64,000 nucleotides of DNA from Orthonyx spaldingii (GCA_013397795.1 VZTJ01003242.1:581479-645478), one strand, 5' to 3'; positions 12,801 through 25,480 are shown, numbered from the stretch's first letter. Numbers and translations are program-made. The notes: generated by a model from the letters alone, not told the origin.

Positions 12801-14257
12801 TTACAGAGAGAGATGCTAACTATTGACAGTGAAGGCTACAGTCAGGTCAGGGCATTTAGAGTTTGTCAGTAAACTGAGGACCCTGACAAGCACAACAATC
12901 CAGGCTTTTCCTTAGATCTCATTGTGATTTTGGAATTTATTTTTTAAATCAGGCTTTATACTGACTGCTCAAGGAGATGGGTAAAATATTTCAATATTTC
13001 ATTCCCTTGGTACAGTCCCTGAAAGTTCTTTCAATGGTGATTTTTTTATTATCTTTTGGAGACTGATGAGTAAACTCAATTTGCTGCCCACCTGGCTTAA
13101 ATCTCAGAAAAATAAGTTATCCCCATCAGAAATATGGTGAAAAAGAGACGTTTACTTGCTGAGAGATGGCAGGAAGAAAAAATTAAGACCCAAATCTCTC
13201 TCATAAATTATGATCATGACAAATACCCTTCATGAATATGGGCAAACACTGGGATGAGAGATGAGAAGAGCATTGCTTGCCTCGGACTGTCCATACTGCT
13301 CAAGATATTGGAGTAAATGGCTCCTTCCCAAACGTAGGAATCAGCTCTGTCTATGTCTTCCTTTGCTCCCAGCCACTCAGGGATTGTTGAATAATGAAGC
13401 TTGGTTTTCAAAGAATTAATCTTTCCCCTCACCAGTTTAATCTTTGGTTTTGGGAAGTACTAGTGGGTATTTATGTGGTCTCTTATGACAGCCAAATACT
13501 TTGCCATGGTTCTCCGCCTCTATCATTGAGTTCTGCACTTTGATTCCCTTATAGAGAAGAACTACAAACTACTTATTTTATTAGACAATAGATTGGATTG
13601 GGGAAATAAAAAAATCAAGCGAGCATAGGTAATGCAGTAAAACTGTCCATGTTTTCTGCACCTCTGAGTACATTATTTCTTTTGCACCAGGAACTGTGAA
13701 AATAAAACACCTCTGGTAGCCATTAAATATTCTGAATTAATAAGAAAAACTCTCATCATTAAGTAATATTAAATGTCCCATAGAAATGTTGATTAAAATC
13801 ATGTTTGATGATCAGAAAGCTGTTCATAAGCACCAACCAAAAGAAAAAAACCCCAAAACAAAAGGACAAAACAAACGTCAGCACTGAATAAAGAGATTAA
13901 AGGATATTTGCATATTTTTCCAGTTATTATCAATCTAAATTGGAGGTAATTGTATTAGAGGTCAGTGTGGTAGAATAACAATGCCAAGGTTACTATTTAA
14001 ATAATACACAGAATACACTTTAAAATGATCTGAAACAACAAAATAGAGGCAAATTAAAATCATGATTGTAGAAGGCAAACAGAAAAAGTCAAACTGAAGC
14101 AAATATTTCAGCCTAATATGTTTGGTGAAGGTCACTCTAATTGGTTTCAAAATGTTTTACAAATTTTGCTTTTAGGGTATGGTGTTTCATTTGGTACTGT
14201 AAAACAGTGCTATGCCAGAGTCCACTGCTGAACCTCTGAGGGACAGATCCAACTTAC
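9846..14257. other. Unique AT-rich non-coding stretch
   Basis: I see no recognisable gene or repeat. An AC-rich low-complexity string at 9844-9862 borders the repeat island, and another lies near 13840-13880. Minus-strand open frames such as 10455-10745 are no longer than expected by chance. Confidence 0.65.
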
Positions 14258-14526
14258 CTCCTGGCTGTCAGGAATTAGGGATTTCAGCCTTTTTCTGGTT
14301 ATAGATGCAAATGTGAGCAAGGCGTATGGATGCAGGGATTTTCAGGTTGTGAACTTTATTTAAAGTTACAGGAACCTGCAGAGCAAATGGTATTAAGTCC
14401 TGTGTTTGAACATATGAATCTTCCACAGGAGCAATGTCTCTATATCGAATATGTAGAATACCAGGGATGACTATTCTGCTTCCTTGCTTAAGCTTAGCCA
14501 CAAGTAGGTCATAAGAAAGAGATGAC
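14258..14526 (-). CDS. Candidate internal exon with an in-frame TGA (gene unknown)
   Basis: On the minus strand a 269-nt segment lies between a good acceptor (pyrimidine-rich, ending CCCTGTAG before 14526) and a strong donor (GAG then GTAAGT, with GT at 14257-14256). The frame is open for about 85 codons, with the alternating hydrophobic/polar pattern of a beta-rich domain (for example SRIVIPGILHIRYRDI). A TGA at 14268-14270 stops it ten bases before the donor, which would be CGA to TGA if decayed. The incoming phase (one base completes a codon) fits the candidate exon at 15638-15723, whose open frame ends in AG; together they make an AGG codon. I do not recognise the protein. A chance ORF of this length in AT-rich DNA is possible, so this is tentative. 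It could also be a pseudogene exon. Confidence 0.3.
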
Positions 14527-15637
14527 CTACAGGGAAACAACAGGGACGTGATCAGTCTAATAATCCAACTCCATGAGAGTTCCCTGCAGTTGTTAGAAAA
14601 TCCGCTTGGGATCCCCCATCCAGAAATCCTGGAGTGAAAGTAGGTGTCAGAATGAGCTTTATTTAGTTGAGCAGAGTAAGAATAATTTCTGTCTCATAAA
14701 ATATGACTGCTCTTTTTCTACTTAATAGCATAGTTACTGCAGTGTTCTGCTAGAGCATGAGATAAACCAGTTCAATTCCTTCCCTAGCTGTCTGTAACAC
14801 GTCCATTTTACTTGAAAAATACCTTGGATAAACGATTAGTACTGTCCTGGAAACCAGGACTACAACAAAGACCTCTGCCCTGCCACAAGTCAGTGAGTAT
14901 CCTAAGGGTTAGACTGTTGTTTGCCCTCTAGCTAATTTATAAACTACAGTTTTGGTAAGATGAGCACAAATTTATTTTTCGCTCTAAAAAAACTAAGCTT
15001 GTCTTACCCTTGTGTCTGACCTCTCTTAATGAGAACCGAGCTGTGTCTGTATAACTCACTAGATAAAAAAGCCATGCTTTTTGGGTTTCTGTGCACACCC
15101 TCAGTAGTGAATCCACAGTGCTCCTTGCAGCTGCAGCGTGGTGCTGCATTGGGATGATGAGACCTTCACTTTGCTCTCCCTTGGAAGAAAGCCCAGGCAT
15201 GCAGGCAGGGGATGTTCTTGTAAGGGAGCTCTGGTACAGGCAACTACAGCTTGGAGATTGTGAGATATGCTGCAGAATGCACTGATATTGTATTCAGTAC
15301 ACACAGCCTTCTAGGCTTAAGCACTTTCTATACCTGTGTTGCATAACTGAGGCAAAACTTCTAGATATTAAAATAATTTAAAGGTTAGAGGACCTGAGAG
15401 CTTAGAATTCAGATTTGATTTGAACTCTAATTTTTAGCCCATAAGAATTATTTTTTTAAAGTGCCCTAGAATTTTTAGTGGGTTTTATTTGGGTTTTGTT
15501 TGCTTTAGTTGTTTTTTTTTTGTTTGTTTGGTTGGTTGGTTTGTTTGGTTGGTTGGTTTTTTTTAATCTGCTCTTCTCCTTTGCCCTACTGCAGATGATG
15601 GAACTCAGCACTAAGGTTCAGTTTAACAGCTGCTTAC
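14527..15637. other. Possible intron or non-coding DNA
   Basis: This lies between two minus-strand candidate exons. It contains a minus-strand open frame (14937-15200) followed by a GTAAGA-like donor near 15009. That frame's phase does not fit the neighbouring candidates, so it is not called. Confidence 0.4.
15481..15564. repeat. GT-rich tract with (TTGG)n core
   Basis: A T/G-only stretch has a regular GGTT/GGTTTG core at about 15529-15558. It is low complexity. The frame through it encodes only a run of Phe, Val, Leu and Gly, which is a by-product of the repeat. Confidence 0.75.
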
Positions 15638-15723
15638 CTGTAGAGGCAGATGGGGTCAAGAGTATCAGAAAGTTTGAAATTAACAGGCTGATAATAATTT
15701 TGGACTAAACAGCCATAAACTAT
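15638..15723 (-). CDS. Candidate short exon upstream of the 14.3-kb candidate
   Basis: An 86-nt minus-strand segment runs from an AG acceptor (CATACAG before 15723) to a strong donor (CTACAG then GTAAGC). It is open for 28 codons and ends with two bases (AG). These join in phase with the G that begins the 14258-14526 candidate. The acceptor has a weak pyrimidine tract. By itself a 28-codon open segment is not evidence of coding. Only the phase match and the donor raise it. Confidence 0.18.
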
Positions 15724-17650
15724 CTGTATGTATTACAAGATGCTATGTGCTTAGAAGTCAAAGAATCTGATTCCCATACCAAGATGAAAGATAATTATGT
15801 TTTCAGTAAGCAGTGTTAGTTAAGTCTTTCTAACACATTGTTTTGAGTTTGTTGTTTTTCTTAGCCTAGGGCACTTGTTATAAGCAACTGGAATTATATA
15901 ACATTTTTAGACCATTTTAATATTTTTTTTAATTGAAGAGAAATGGAAACTCTTGAAATGACCTAAATAACATCTAGAATTATGAGAAGGGAATGATGGC
16001 AAAGATAGGACAAAATATTCTCAGTATGAATGATTCAGACATTAGAGACCACAATTTAAATGCAGAGAGAGAGATAGCACACAAAGAGTTCAAGCAGAGA
16101 GTTTCACTTATTGCAGTTGCCAAGTAAAGCCATCAAAGCAAATAGCTCAAATGAGTTTAAGAGAGAACCCTGCATGTCTGATCGGGAAGGGAATCAAAGG
16201 ATATAGTTACTAAGCAAGAAAATGGGTGTGAGATAAACTTAAAGGGAACAGTTTATTGAGTCAGGTGTCCTTTTCTCTCTCTGGCAGTGCTTTGTGTCCT
16301 TGTTTCTTAATCTTTCATAAAAGAAGGATTGAGAATAGACGTAAGGAAAAGCCCTACAAAGACTATAATTAAAATGTACTGCAAACGTTTTAATCTGACT
16401 GACTTGTGTTTTGATTTGGGGTTTTTACATTAATTAGAGAGACTATAAAGGCTGTGACAACCATTTCATCAAAGACAAAGGCTTAAAGAACAGCCCAAGA
16501 CAGAGATTCTTTCTTAATGAAAATTTGTTAAATATGTTAAATATTAACTAAGAAAGAGAAGAAAATTTTGAAACTGTGGGTGTGAAGAAGGAAAACTACA
16601 TAGACATGAAAGGTGAAACATAAAATCTGTACTTGGGAGAAATTGGCCTAAACCAGACAGTAAAATTTCTTGCAGAATTCAGTCTACCTGAAGAATTACC
16701 AATCACAAGTTGCAATACTAGATATTGTACTTCAGCATATTATTTTTAATTAACATCACAATTTGCATGTCGTAATTACCTTTCCAACTGTCATCTGGGA
16801 GATAAAAACACATCTATTAACAAAACTTCAATGTATCATAGTTCTAGATATAAATAATAAATAAATTTGCTCTATGATATTGCCTAGCAATCTTTTCCTA
16901 AAATGGCAAAAGCTTAAATATTCTTCATTAATCAAAAAGACCTGGAAATATTTGAGATTTTTAATGTTAGTGTTTAAAGAATATTTTGTACCAACAACCA
17001 TTTTAATGATTTCAAAAGCAAAACTGCAGTTTTATTTAATAGCGTGATTACATGTTTCCTTAAAATGTTTGGGTTGCTATGAGTTACAGGTTAGTGCTGA
17101 CCCACAAAACCAACTTGTTAACCTTGGAACGGCTTCACAAAGGATAAGAGGTGGCCATCAGTACTAAAATCAATGTTTCTCATGTAACCAGGTGAAAGTG
17201 AGATACTCTGAAGTGTTGAGGATTACAAGAGTGGTTGCTTCTTAGGTTGAAGCTAACTATGAGCCAGGATCTATCTTTAGTCATCAGATAATTTATAAAC
17301 ATTCACACCACCTACATTAGTCTTGCAGACCAGAGGTACAAGATAGGACATGAATGTATAGCAAGGGCCTACCGGATGTGAGATTTTCTGAACTATAAAT
17401 ATTTTTTGCGTCTCCCATGTTTGAGTTTTAGCAGTTGCAGGGATAAGACCACTGGATTGAGTGTCTTCCTTGCTGAACAGCCTGTGAGTGTATGTGTGCA
17501 GAGTATAATTCTTTCCTGTTTTCAAAGTACTGAATTTCAGAACATTGTTCTTTACTATCTCTAAATTAAAATAGATAAATGGTCTAAACCCAAGATTAAC
17601 GTTGCAGCAACTCGGTATCAGATGGCACAGTCAGGCTAACAGGCTCAGTA
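15724..17650. other. Unique AT-rich non-coding stretch
   Basis: I see no gene or known repeat. Donor- and acceptor-like motifs occur (for example near 16778) but do not bound a useful open frame. Confidence 0.65.
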
Positions 17651-17795
17651 TCTCTTTTCTCTTTTCTTTCTCTTTTCTCTTTTTTCTTTTCTCTTTTTTC
17701 TTTCTCTTTTCTTTTTCTTTTTTTCTTTTTTCTTTTTTCCTTTTTCTCTTTTCTTTTTTCCTTTTTCTTTTTTCCTTTTTCTTTTTTCTTTTTTC
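17651..17795. repeat. (CTTTT)n-type polypyrimidine microsatellite, left of the gap
   Basis: About 145 bp of pure C/T consist of imperfect TCTTT, TTTTC and CTTTTT units. The tract runs straight into an assembly gap. A long mirror-like polypurine/polypyrimidine tract can adopt triplex (H-DNA) structure and blocks polymerases, which may explain the gap. The Phe/Ser/Leu and Lys/Arg/Glu frames across it are artefacts. Confidence 0.9.
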
Positions 17796-18079
17796 NNNNN
17801 NNNNNNNNNNNNNNNNNNNNNNNNNNNNNNNNNNNNNNNNNNNNNNNNNNNNNNNNNNNNNNNNNNNNNNNNNNNNNNNNNNNNNNNNNNNNNNNNNNNN
17901 NNNNNNNNNNNNNNNNNNNNNNNNNNNNNNNNNNNNNNNNNNNNNNNNNNNNNNNNNNNNNNNNNNNNNNNNNNNNNNNNNNNNNNNNNNNNNNNNNNNN
18001 NNNNNNNNNNNNNNNNNNNNNNNNNNNNNNNNNNNNNNNNNNNNNNNNNNNNNNNNNNNNNNNNNNNNNNNNNNNNNNN
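17796..18079. other. Assembly gap (284 N)
   Basis: This is a run of 284 undetermined bases, flanked on both sides by pyrimidine-only repeat on the same strand. The missing sequence is almost certainly more of the tract, possibly longer or shorter than 284 bp. The size is not one of the usual fixed filler lengths, so it may be an estimate. Confidence 0.98.
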
Positions 18080-18156
18080 TCCCTTCCCTTCCCTTCCCTA
18101 TATTTTGGGATTTTTTTTGTTTGTTTTTCCTTTCTTTTTTTTTTTCTTTCCTTCCT
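18080..18156. repeat. (TTCCC)n and T-rich tract, right of the gap
   Basis: Four TTCCC units at 18080-18099 are followed by a T-rich, CTTT-type tract to 18156. The unit differs from the left flank, so the hidden region contains a change of repeat type. Confidence 0.85.
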
Positions 18157-21100
18157 AGTAATAATATATCATTTTTAGAAGACATCTACTGCAGAATTTT
18201 TTCATCTTAGTGGAACAAAACTCAAGCTGGTTAATTACCAGGATGTTTGGGGTGGCTTTTTCCCTGCCTTTATTCTTTGGAGCAGAATACAGAAGTTAAA
18301 ATAATAATAAAAAAAAGTCAAGCTGAAGACTGAGGTGCTGATGTTAACTGCTCTACAGTGAGACAATTTTTAAAGTACATTGCTCTATTGAGTCTAGCTA
18401 ATTTTATTTTTCAGTCTTACTGGAGATGTTCAGAGAAGTGGGGATTTTTTAGCATGTTACTTTTCCTTAGGACTCCAGAATTTTTCAAGGAAAACAGAGC
18501 ATCAGGTTTTTCCAACTTCAGTCCCAGTCCACTTGATTAAAGCCCTCAGTGTTGATACTGGGAGACTGCACTGTTAAAAAGCAGCAGTGGTGAACTTGAA
18601 GAAAATAAAATGAGTCTGACTGGTAGGTTATTGGCTTTCTGTTTTATTTTTGTCAAAATTAGTGTCTGCAGACTGGTTTGATTTTTATGGCATGTTTTTT
18701 CTCTAACATAGAACCAACTCTACCATACAGACACACTGTGGTGAATCATCCTATGGTAATTTCAGACATTAACTTATGGTGCATGCAAAAGAGGAGAAGA
18801 AAAACATACTTGAAGCACTCCAGTCACTGTCTAGTGTAATCACTTCAGCTGCCAGCGATGGTAGTTTGTGCTGTCATGCCAGAATGAAGCAGATGAAAGA
18901 TGCTCACAGACTCCCTTTTGCCAACTGTGTTATCAGGGTTTAACCTCCAGGAAGCACAGGAGGCAGGCAGCAGAGCACTGGTAATAGCTTAAGTAGCTGC
19001 AGAGATCTGCTTTGCTGAGCATGAGCAAGCCTTTAGCTCAAAGCCAGGCTGTGCATTTTTACTGTTGGAAGCATGCAACTCTGTGTGCAACACCTGAAGA
19101 GTGGAGAGCAGAAAATTATCATTTTTAATTAACTTCTTGGTGGGAGAGTAGAATGAGACCACAGAATTTTGCTTATTTTCATTTTGGATTTGAGGTAGGT
19201 TTAAACCATGCTTTATACCTACTCCAAATGAGTGATGTACTAATTCTCTGCACTGCCTAAAAATCCTCCAGTCTATCTGATTTTTTGTAAATTGGTTTTT
19301 TGTAAATTCAATTTATATCATGAGAACCCTTGAATTCCACATGCTGTTATTCAAAAGTGCAGCATGTTACCTGCACTTAAGTATCAACCAGAGAGAAATA
19401 ACAGGTTAAATCTAACCAGGCACTTTATCGCAAAGTAAAATAAATACATATGTTTGTCAGTGACTAGATTAATCTTCACCTTTATTTTCCCTAAATAAAC
19501 TCTAGTTTAAATGTAAAATGCAAATACACATGAATATATTAGAATTTACTTTGCACTCTGCCTGGAAGACTCAAACTTCTTTCACATCTTCATGTGTTTG
19601 TCCTTACGTTTAAAACATAAGCCTTTCTCTTTTCATCTGTTTTGTTCCATAATTCCCTTCTTTTTGAGTGTCTGTCTCAAAGACATGACGTGAATAAACA
19701 TTTTCACTCAGGTTGTTAGGGACAATGAGCAGAGATATGCAAACAGATCTGTTGGGCAAACTGTAATTATGAGGTTTTATGATGTTACATCTTCAGCCCA
19801 AATAGGCTAGTTGAAGTCATATTGAGTTCCTAACACTGATGCCAAAAAATGACAATAGTATTAAGGAGAAAGACTTTGTCAATTTTTACTGCAAATGCAT
19901 GTGATATCTCCAGAGAAAAGGTCAGTTCTCATTTCATTGTTCTTCCAAGCTCATATTATTTGCTACTGTTGATAATACTCTAAAGGTGTTTTGAATCCTT
20001 GTGCCTGTGATTTTCTTTGACAACACTTTCAAAGCTCAGACAAGTTGATTCAATTAAAATAAGATCTGAAGGTGTCAGTATAGGAAGAAGTTGAATAGTC
20101 TTTTTATATCATTAATTGTACATCTGAAGCACACAATGAAACAGCCTGCAAAAAAAAAAGAATATTCTTTTTTCTTTAATACAATTGTTTTGCTGTGAAG
20201 AAAGTTCTGCATAGCTCTATGAGATTCAGTACATCCAAGAAAAAGTAGCAACAAGGTGAATATTCTGTTTAGATTTGATATTTTGGTGTTCTTTTATATC
20301 CAACACTAAAGAATTCTGTTTCTTGTTCTGTAAATATTGTAGAGATTTGAAACCATCCATAACCATGGGGTCTATAAGGTTATATCACTAACTGCCTCAC
20401 ATGTTCTTTTACTACCACTACACAGTGGACAAAAGAAAGAAGATGAAAGAACAAAGTGAAAATATAGCTTTCTAAATGTATTGAAAACATGCTCTCTTTT
20501 TGTTTCCCACCATTATTCAAGATGTGGGATACTACACAGCCCACTCGACCATCTGTGGGACAAGTAACAAAGACAAAATTATGAGAGATACTTCTGAAAA
20601 ACATAGGAACATAATAGAACATCTGCAGACTCCAGGTTGTCCAATATCTTCTGTTTTCATCAGCAGGTAGCATTTTGCACATTTGTAAAATGCTACAGTG
20701 GCACTAAGCACCCAAGACCTGCAGGTTTGGTTGGGGATCGTTACTCGAGACAGGCTCTCATCCAGTGTCTCACACCAGACACTTCTCAGCAGCTGCAGGA
20801 TGCTAAATAACCTCCTAGAGCATGGCTTCCAGTTAGTTTAAACAGAAAAGAATGCAACTTATGTGCTTAAATAAGTCCATGGGATGTGAATCAAACCAAC
20901 TAAGGGACTTTTTCACATCCAGAGTGCTGGTCCACATGGAAATGCTAATGTCCTGTGTAAGTGCTGAGTGCTGTGAGGCTAGCTGATGAACTTTATAGGA
21001 TAGTGTTCCTGTCATTTGAATGGGATAGGGGTCTTCAGACTGGGTTACATCAAAGGTTCAATTAACCCAGCGTTATGCATGTGAAAGGGTCCAGAACAAT

Positions 21101-21340
21101 CATACTCTTCCATGGCAGAAAGAGAACCTTACCTACAGTGGATGATCATACCATAAATGTCTCTTAATGGCTTCCTAGACAGCTGTAAACTCTTGGTATT
21201 CACTGAATTTCATAGTTGGAGTGTTAGGTGAATTCATGACACCATTTTTATTCTAAACTTCTCATGCAGTGATAATTTCTTCTGAAGCCTCCTGGATAAT
21301 AAACAGTCACCAATCACTTTTCCATGCATTCAATGATTGT
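18157..21340. other. Unique AT-rich non-coding stretch
   Basis: No supported gene or repeat. A minus-strand open frame at 20380-20682 contains a good internal acceptor (about 20530-20560) but no donor in frame, so it is not called. Confidence 0.65.
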
Positions 21341-21922
21341 TGTGCTGATTTCAGCTGGGGTAGAGTTAATTTTCTTCACAGTGACCATTATGAGGCTATG
21401 TTTTGGACTTGTGCTGAACACAGGGTTGATAATACAGAGATATTTTTGTTGTTGCTGAGCAGTGTTTATAGAGAGCCAAGGTCTTTTCTGCTTTTTGCAC
21501 TGTCATGCTAGCAAGGAAGTTGAAGGTGCATGGGAGGTTGGGAGGAGACACAGTCAGGAGAGGTGACCCAAAAAGACCAAAAGGATATTCCAGACCACAT
21601 GACATCATGCTCAGTAAGTAAAGTGAAGAAGAAGGAAGGTGTGGGGGAAGTTTGGAGTGATGGTGTTTGTCTTCCCCAGTAACTGTTATGTGTGATGGTG
21701 CCCTGCTCTCCTGCTAAACACCTGCCTGCCCATGGGATGCAGTGAATTCCTTGTTTTGCTTTGTTTCTGTACACAGCTTTTGTTTTCCCTGTTAAACTGT
21801 CTTTAGCTCAAGCCACGAGTTCTCTGGTTTTTACCATTCCAATTCTCTCCCCAGTCTGCTGGTGGGGGAGTGAGTGAGCGGCTGTGTGAGGCTTGGTGGC
21901 TGCCTGGGGTTAAACCACAACA
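21341..21922 (+). mobile_element. Solo ERVL-type LTR
   Basis: A 582-bp element begins TGTGCTGATTTCAGCTGGGG and ends GGTTAAACCACAACA. This is the TG...CA form of the very common avian ERVL-class LTR. Internal landmarks also fit: AGAGTTAATTTTCTTC near the start, a block around CATGACATCATGCTCAGTA, and CTGTTAAACTGTCTTTA about 120 bp from the end. ATTGT (21336-21340) precedes it and GTTGT (21923-21927) follows it, a 5-bp target duplication with one mismatch, as expected for ERVL integrase. No internal retroviral genes are present. Divergence suggests an old insertion. The short open frames on both strands are incidental. Confidence 0.88.
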
Positions 21923-23012
21923 GTTGTATAGATCCCTACCATGTTCCCTTTCATTTGTCTGTCTTTCAGATTAAAAGATCCTAGTCTGTTCAGCAGTCTG
22001 GTCTTGTACAAAAGCCAGTCTGTAACACTGATTTACCTTTGACGTGCTTCTCTAAACACGTTTTGTTTCTCTGTATCCTTCTTGAATTAGGAAGATGGGT
22101 CCTGTTTTTAACACTGAAGATGCATGAAGACTTATGCTTTCTAGTTTGTTCTTGGCTATTCTGTAGGAATTCCTGGAATTCTTTGTGCTTCTTTGACTGC
22201 AATTACTCATTCAGGCAATGTTTTCATGGAGCTGTTTGTTAAAATCCCAAACTTTCTTGTTGAATATTAACAACTTTGTCAGATTCCCTTATGGTTTATA
22301 TAAGGTTAGAGTTCTTTTTCTATATGGTCAGGCTTCTGTATTTAATAAAATTGAAGTTCATCAGCCATTTTCCCACCCAAGTATTCTGTTCAGTGCAACA
22401 AAATGTTTGGCAATCATTTCCAGTTTTCAGTGCCCTAAAGGGTTAATACTAATAAGTACAGCACTTGTTTATGCCACCTTAACCTCACAAGACAGAACTT
22501 GACTTGAGCCTTACTCACAGAAGATATTGTATAAATGTGTATTTCTGATGAGATTTCAGTGAACCCAGTGTTAATTATTCCCACAGTTATTTTATAAATT
22601 TTCTAAAAAAATCTTTAATGTTAGTTGTACAATCTCTGTAGATATCTTCTAGTTAGGGTGGGATGGAACAATGAGACCACAAAATTCTTTCCCTAGAACA
22701 GCTTTTTCTTTATTAGTTATAATCACTATAAGACTATCTTTTCAAGACAGAAACTTCCAATACTCTTGGCCTTTTGTTCAGAGACCTTTTTTTTTTCATA
22801 TACAATTTCTGGCATGGAAAGAAAATTACAAGCTCAGCCACTTATATTGCATTTTGTCATTATTATTGCTTCCAGACCAGCTTCTTCTGAGTGAGAAATT
22901 AGAAGGGCAGATTCACAGCAATAGCTGCACAAATCAGAGACCTTCAGCTCTGACAGTTCTAGGGAATGAACTTAATGCACATTGAACTACATCATTAAAT
23001 GCTGTAAATGGG

Positions 23013-23042
23013 CATGTCTCCATTAAAAGCAAAGGAGACATG
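23013..23042. repeat. Inverted repeat, 9-bp arms and 12-base loop
   Basis: CATGTCTCC at 23013-23021 pairs perfectly with GGAGACATG at 23034-23042. It is a modest hairpin of no known role. Confidence 0.6.
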
Positions 23043-24370
23043 TCTCTGACACTATAAGACTGTCTGACTCATATTGATGACATGTCAAATGTCAGAGGAC
23101 GCAGTCAGAAAATAGCTTCTCTTGAATATGTGTGATAGAATATGATAACTAAAAATGTAAATTAATTTAAAAATTGTTTGGGGAAATACCAATTTCCAGT
23201 TGCTTGTGAGGTAGTTGTCAACTCTGAGTCATAAATTAGTAAAAAATAGAAACAAACTTTCATAGATATTTTTTCTTTTATGCTGACACTAGCTATGTGG
23301 AATGCCAAAATGTGCAGATTGTGGTTGACTCCTGAGAAAGGACATAGTGTTAATAATCCAGGGCATCATGACAGCTTGGTTCTCAGGGCTCTCAGAATAC
23401 TCTAGATGATGAATGCCTACAAATATCAATCACTCTACAGTACTGAAAGTTAAGTGTTGAGTAACAGAAGAGGTTGCTGTTCAGACTCCATGAACAGATA
23501 AGGTATTCTCATTAACATTAAAATTTTTCTGACTATGAGTGACATACCAAGTGGAAAGAGGTTACATTAATTTCGCAGCAAATTAATACAGCAAAAAAAA
23601 GTATTTTGGAAAAATCTCCTTCTTAATTTGAGGAGCTTTTTTATTTGGTTATGTCTCATGTAATACGAATGACCCTGCAGCACTGCCCTTTGGTGCCATT
23701 GGTTTAACATCTTGTAGAGCCTGTGGGATGGAAACATAAAAAATAAAGAGACACTGCTGCCTATATTGCATTCGAGGCATGGAAGAAAATAGCTGTAGTC
23801 ACATGCATTTATACTCCTTTATAAGTGGGGTCTCCCCTGATTGGAGGTGGGTTGGTAGATTCACACTGTTAAAAGGGTAAGGAGGAGCTGTGACACTATG
23901 CCTGCTGACAAGCAGCTACTAAGCAAGATTGCATTTGTTTGTCTGTTTCCAGGGGTTCCTGTGATTGAATTTTATGTATTTATTTATTTCTGTTGTTTCT
24001 TACTGCTTGTCTTCATTACTCTGCTGCTGATGTACCTGTGTTCTCTTTATGCTCACAATATTCTAATTTACGTGGTAGTTGACATTGTTTGTTTTCAATG
24101 GGTGTCTGATACTTTCTCCTGGTTTGCTGCTAATTTGCACTGTTATTTTCTGAAATTTCTTTCTACCTGCACTACACTGTTCTCATAGATTTATCCTGAC
24201 ATAATAATTTTCTTGGGCCTTTAAATAAATAAATAAATGTTAATATTTCTTTTGGCACTATTGTAATTTAATATACTTCTCTGTTTTATGTAATGCACCC
24301 TGGTGACTTACATAAGGTGGAAAAAACCTTTTGGCCTACTTTATACAACTTCTAAATTCTTGCAGAAGGT

Positions 24371-24398
24371 GAATGTGTCCTCCTGAATGTGTCCTCCT
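24371..24398. repeat. Perfect 14-bp tandem duplication
   Basis: GAATGTGTCCTCCT occurs twice back to back (24371-24384 and 24385-24398) without mismatch. A replication-slippage duplication is likely. Confidence 0.9.
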
Positions 24399-25409
24399 CA
24401 AATCATTTGACTGGGTTATCTCTTTTAATATTTTCTCATAAGGTGGCCTTCCCATTGTCTTAATTATTTTTATTTCTTATATTCTAAGTTCTTATCAGAG
24501 CTGAGTGCAGTTTTACTTGCAAAGAAATATTTACCTTCCCACTTTTGATATTATGCAATTTGATTGCTTTAGTATTTTTCTTTTTTCCCCCACTGTATTG
24601 CATCTTCATCTCCCCTCTTCTTTAAAGTCAGATATTTTTTTAAGTCCTACCTAATAACTCCTTCTCAATTAACAGTCTTTATTGTGATTCTTTTTTCCCC
24701 CTGTGATATGTGAAGTCATCTTTTTCAGAGTGAACTTCCTGCCTTTGACCTTTTTTGATTTATCTCTTTGGCCTCCTTGTCATTTGTAATACCTCACATT
24801 AAATAGGACCTGAAGATTTTAATTAACATGCTGTTTACTGCTTCATGCAATCCAGTAATAATAAAAAAAAAAGATGCTTAAGTTATTAAGACTATTCTTG
24901 ACAAAGGGCAAATGTATTTCAATACTGATGTGAAAGACTGAAGCTCAGGAAAATGACTACACAGCAGGAATACATTTTAGCTGAGAAAAGTAAAATAAGT
25001 AGCTTGCCAAAAGAGGCTGTAAGACTTTGTTTCATTGTATACAGTGATGGAATTCAAACAAACAAAAAATGCAGGACCTATTGGCAATATAAATCAGAGG
25101 TAATGTCATACACTATCACCTCTTTTATCTCACAGAAATATGAGCTGAGGTAATAAAAGTAATGAACAGTGCAAACGTGAAATATTTATAGCGGTTTCTT
25201 GGAAGCCTTGTAGCAGTGTCAAAATGGGGGTACAAAGCATCGAGCATTACTTGGCAGCTCAGAGAAACCTGGATGTCCATGCAGTGTTATTCCTTCCAGA
25301 TTTCTCAGTAGCTAAATGTCAGTACCTACCACAGCAGTATCAGAACTTATTTCCCTTTTTTCCTGTCATTATGAATGTGTCTTTCTCTATCACCATCAGC
25401 CTGAGAAAT

Positions 25410-25480
25410 CAGTGTCACCATAAGCCATTCTATTTCCCACCTCTATTTCCCAGTGTCACCATAAGCCATTCTATCTCCCA
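25410..25480. repeat. 41-bp-period tandem duplication
   Basis: A 30-base string starting CAGTGTCACCATAAGCC occurs at 25410-25439 and again at 25451-25480 with one mismatch (TATTTCCC versus TATCTCCC). The repeat period is 41 bp. It is a local duplication with slight divergence. Confidence 0.88.

Noticed and set aside
17602..18210. Long frames on both strands across the N gap
   Set aside because: They consist of pyrimidine-tract translation (Phe/Ser/Leu or Lys/Arg/Glu) plus undefined residues.
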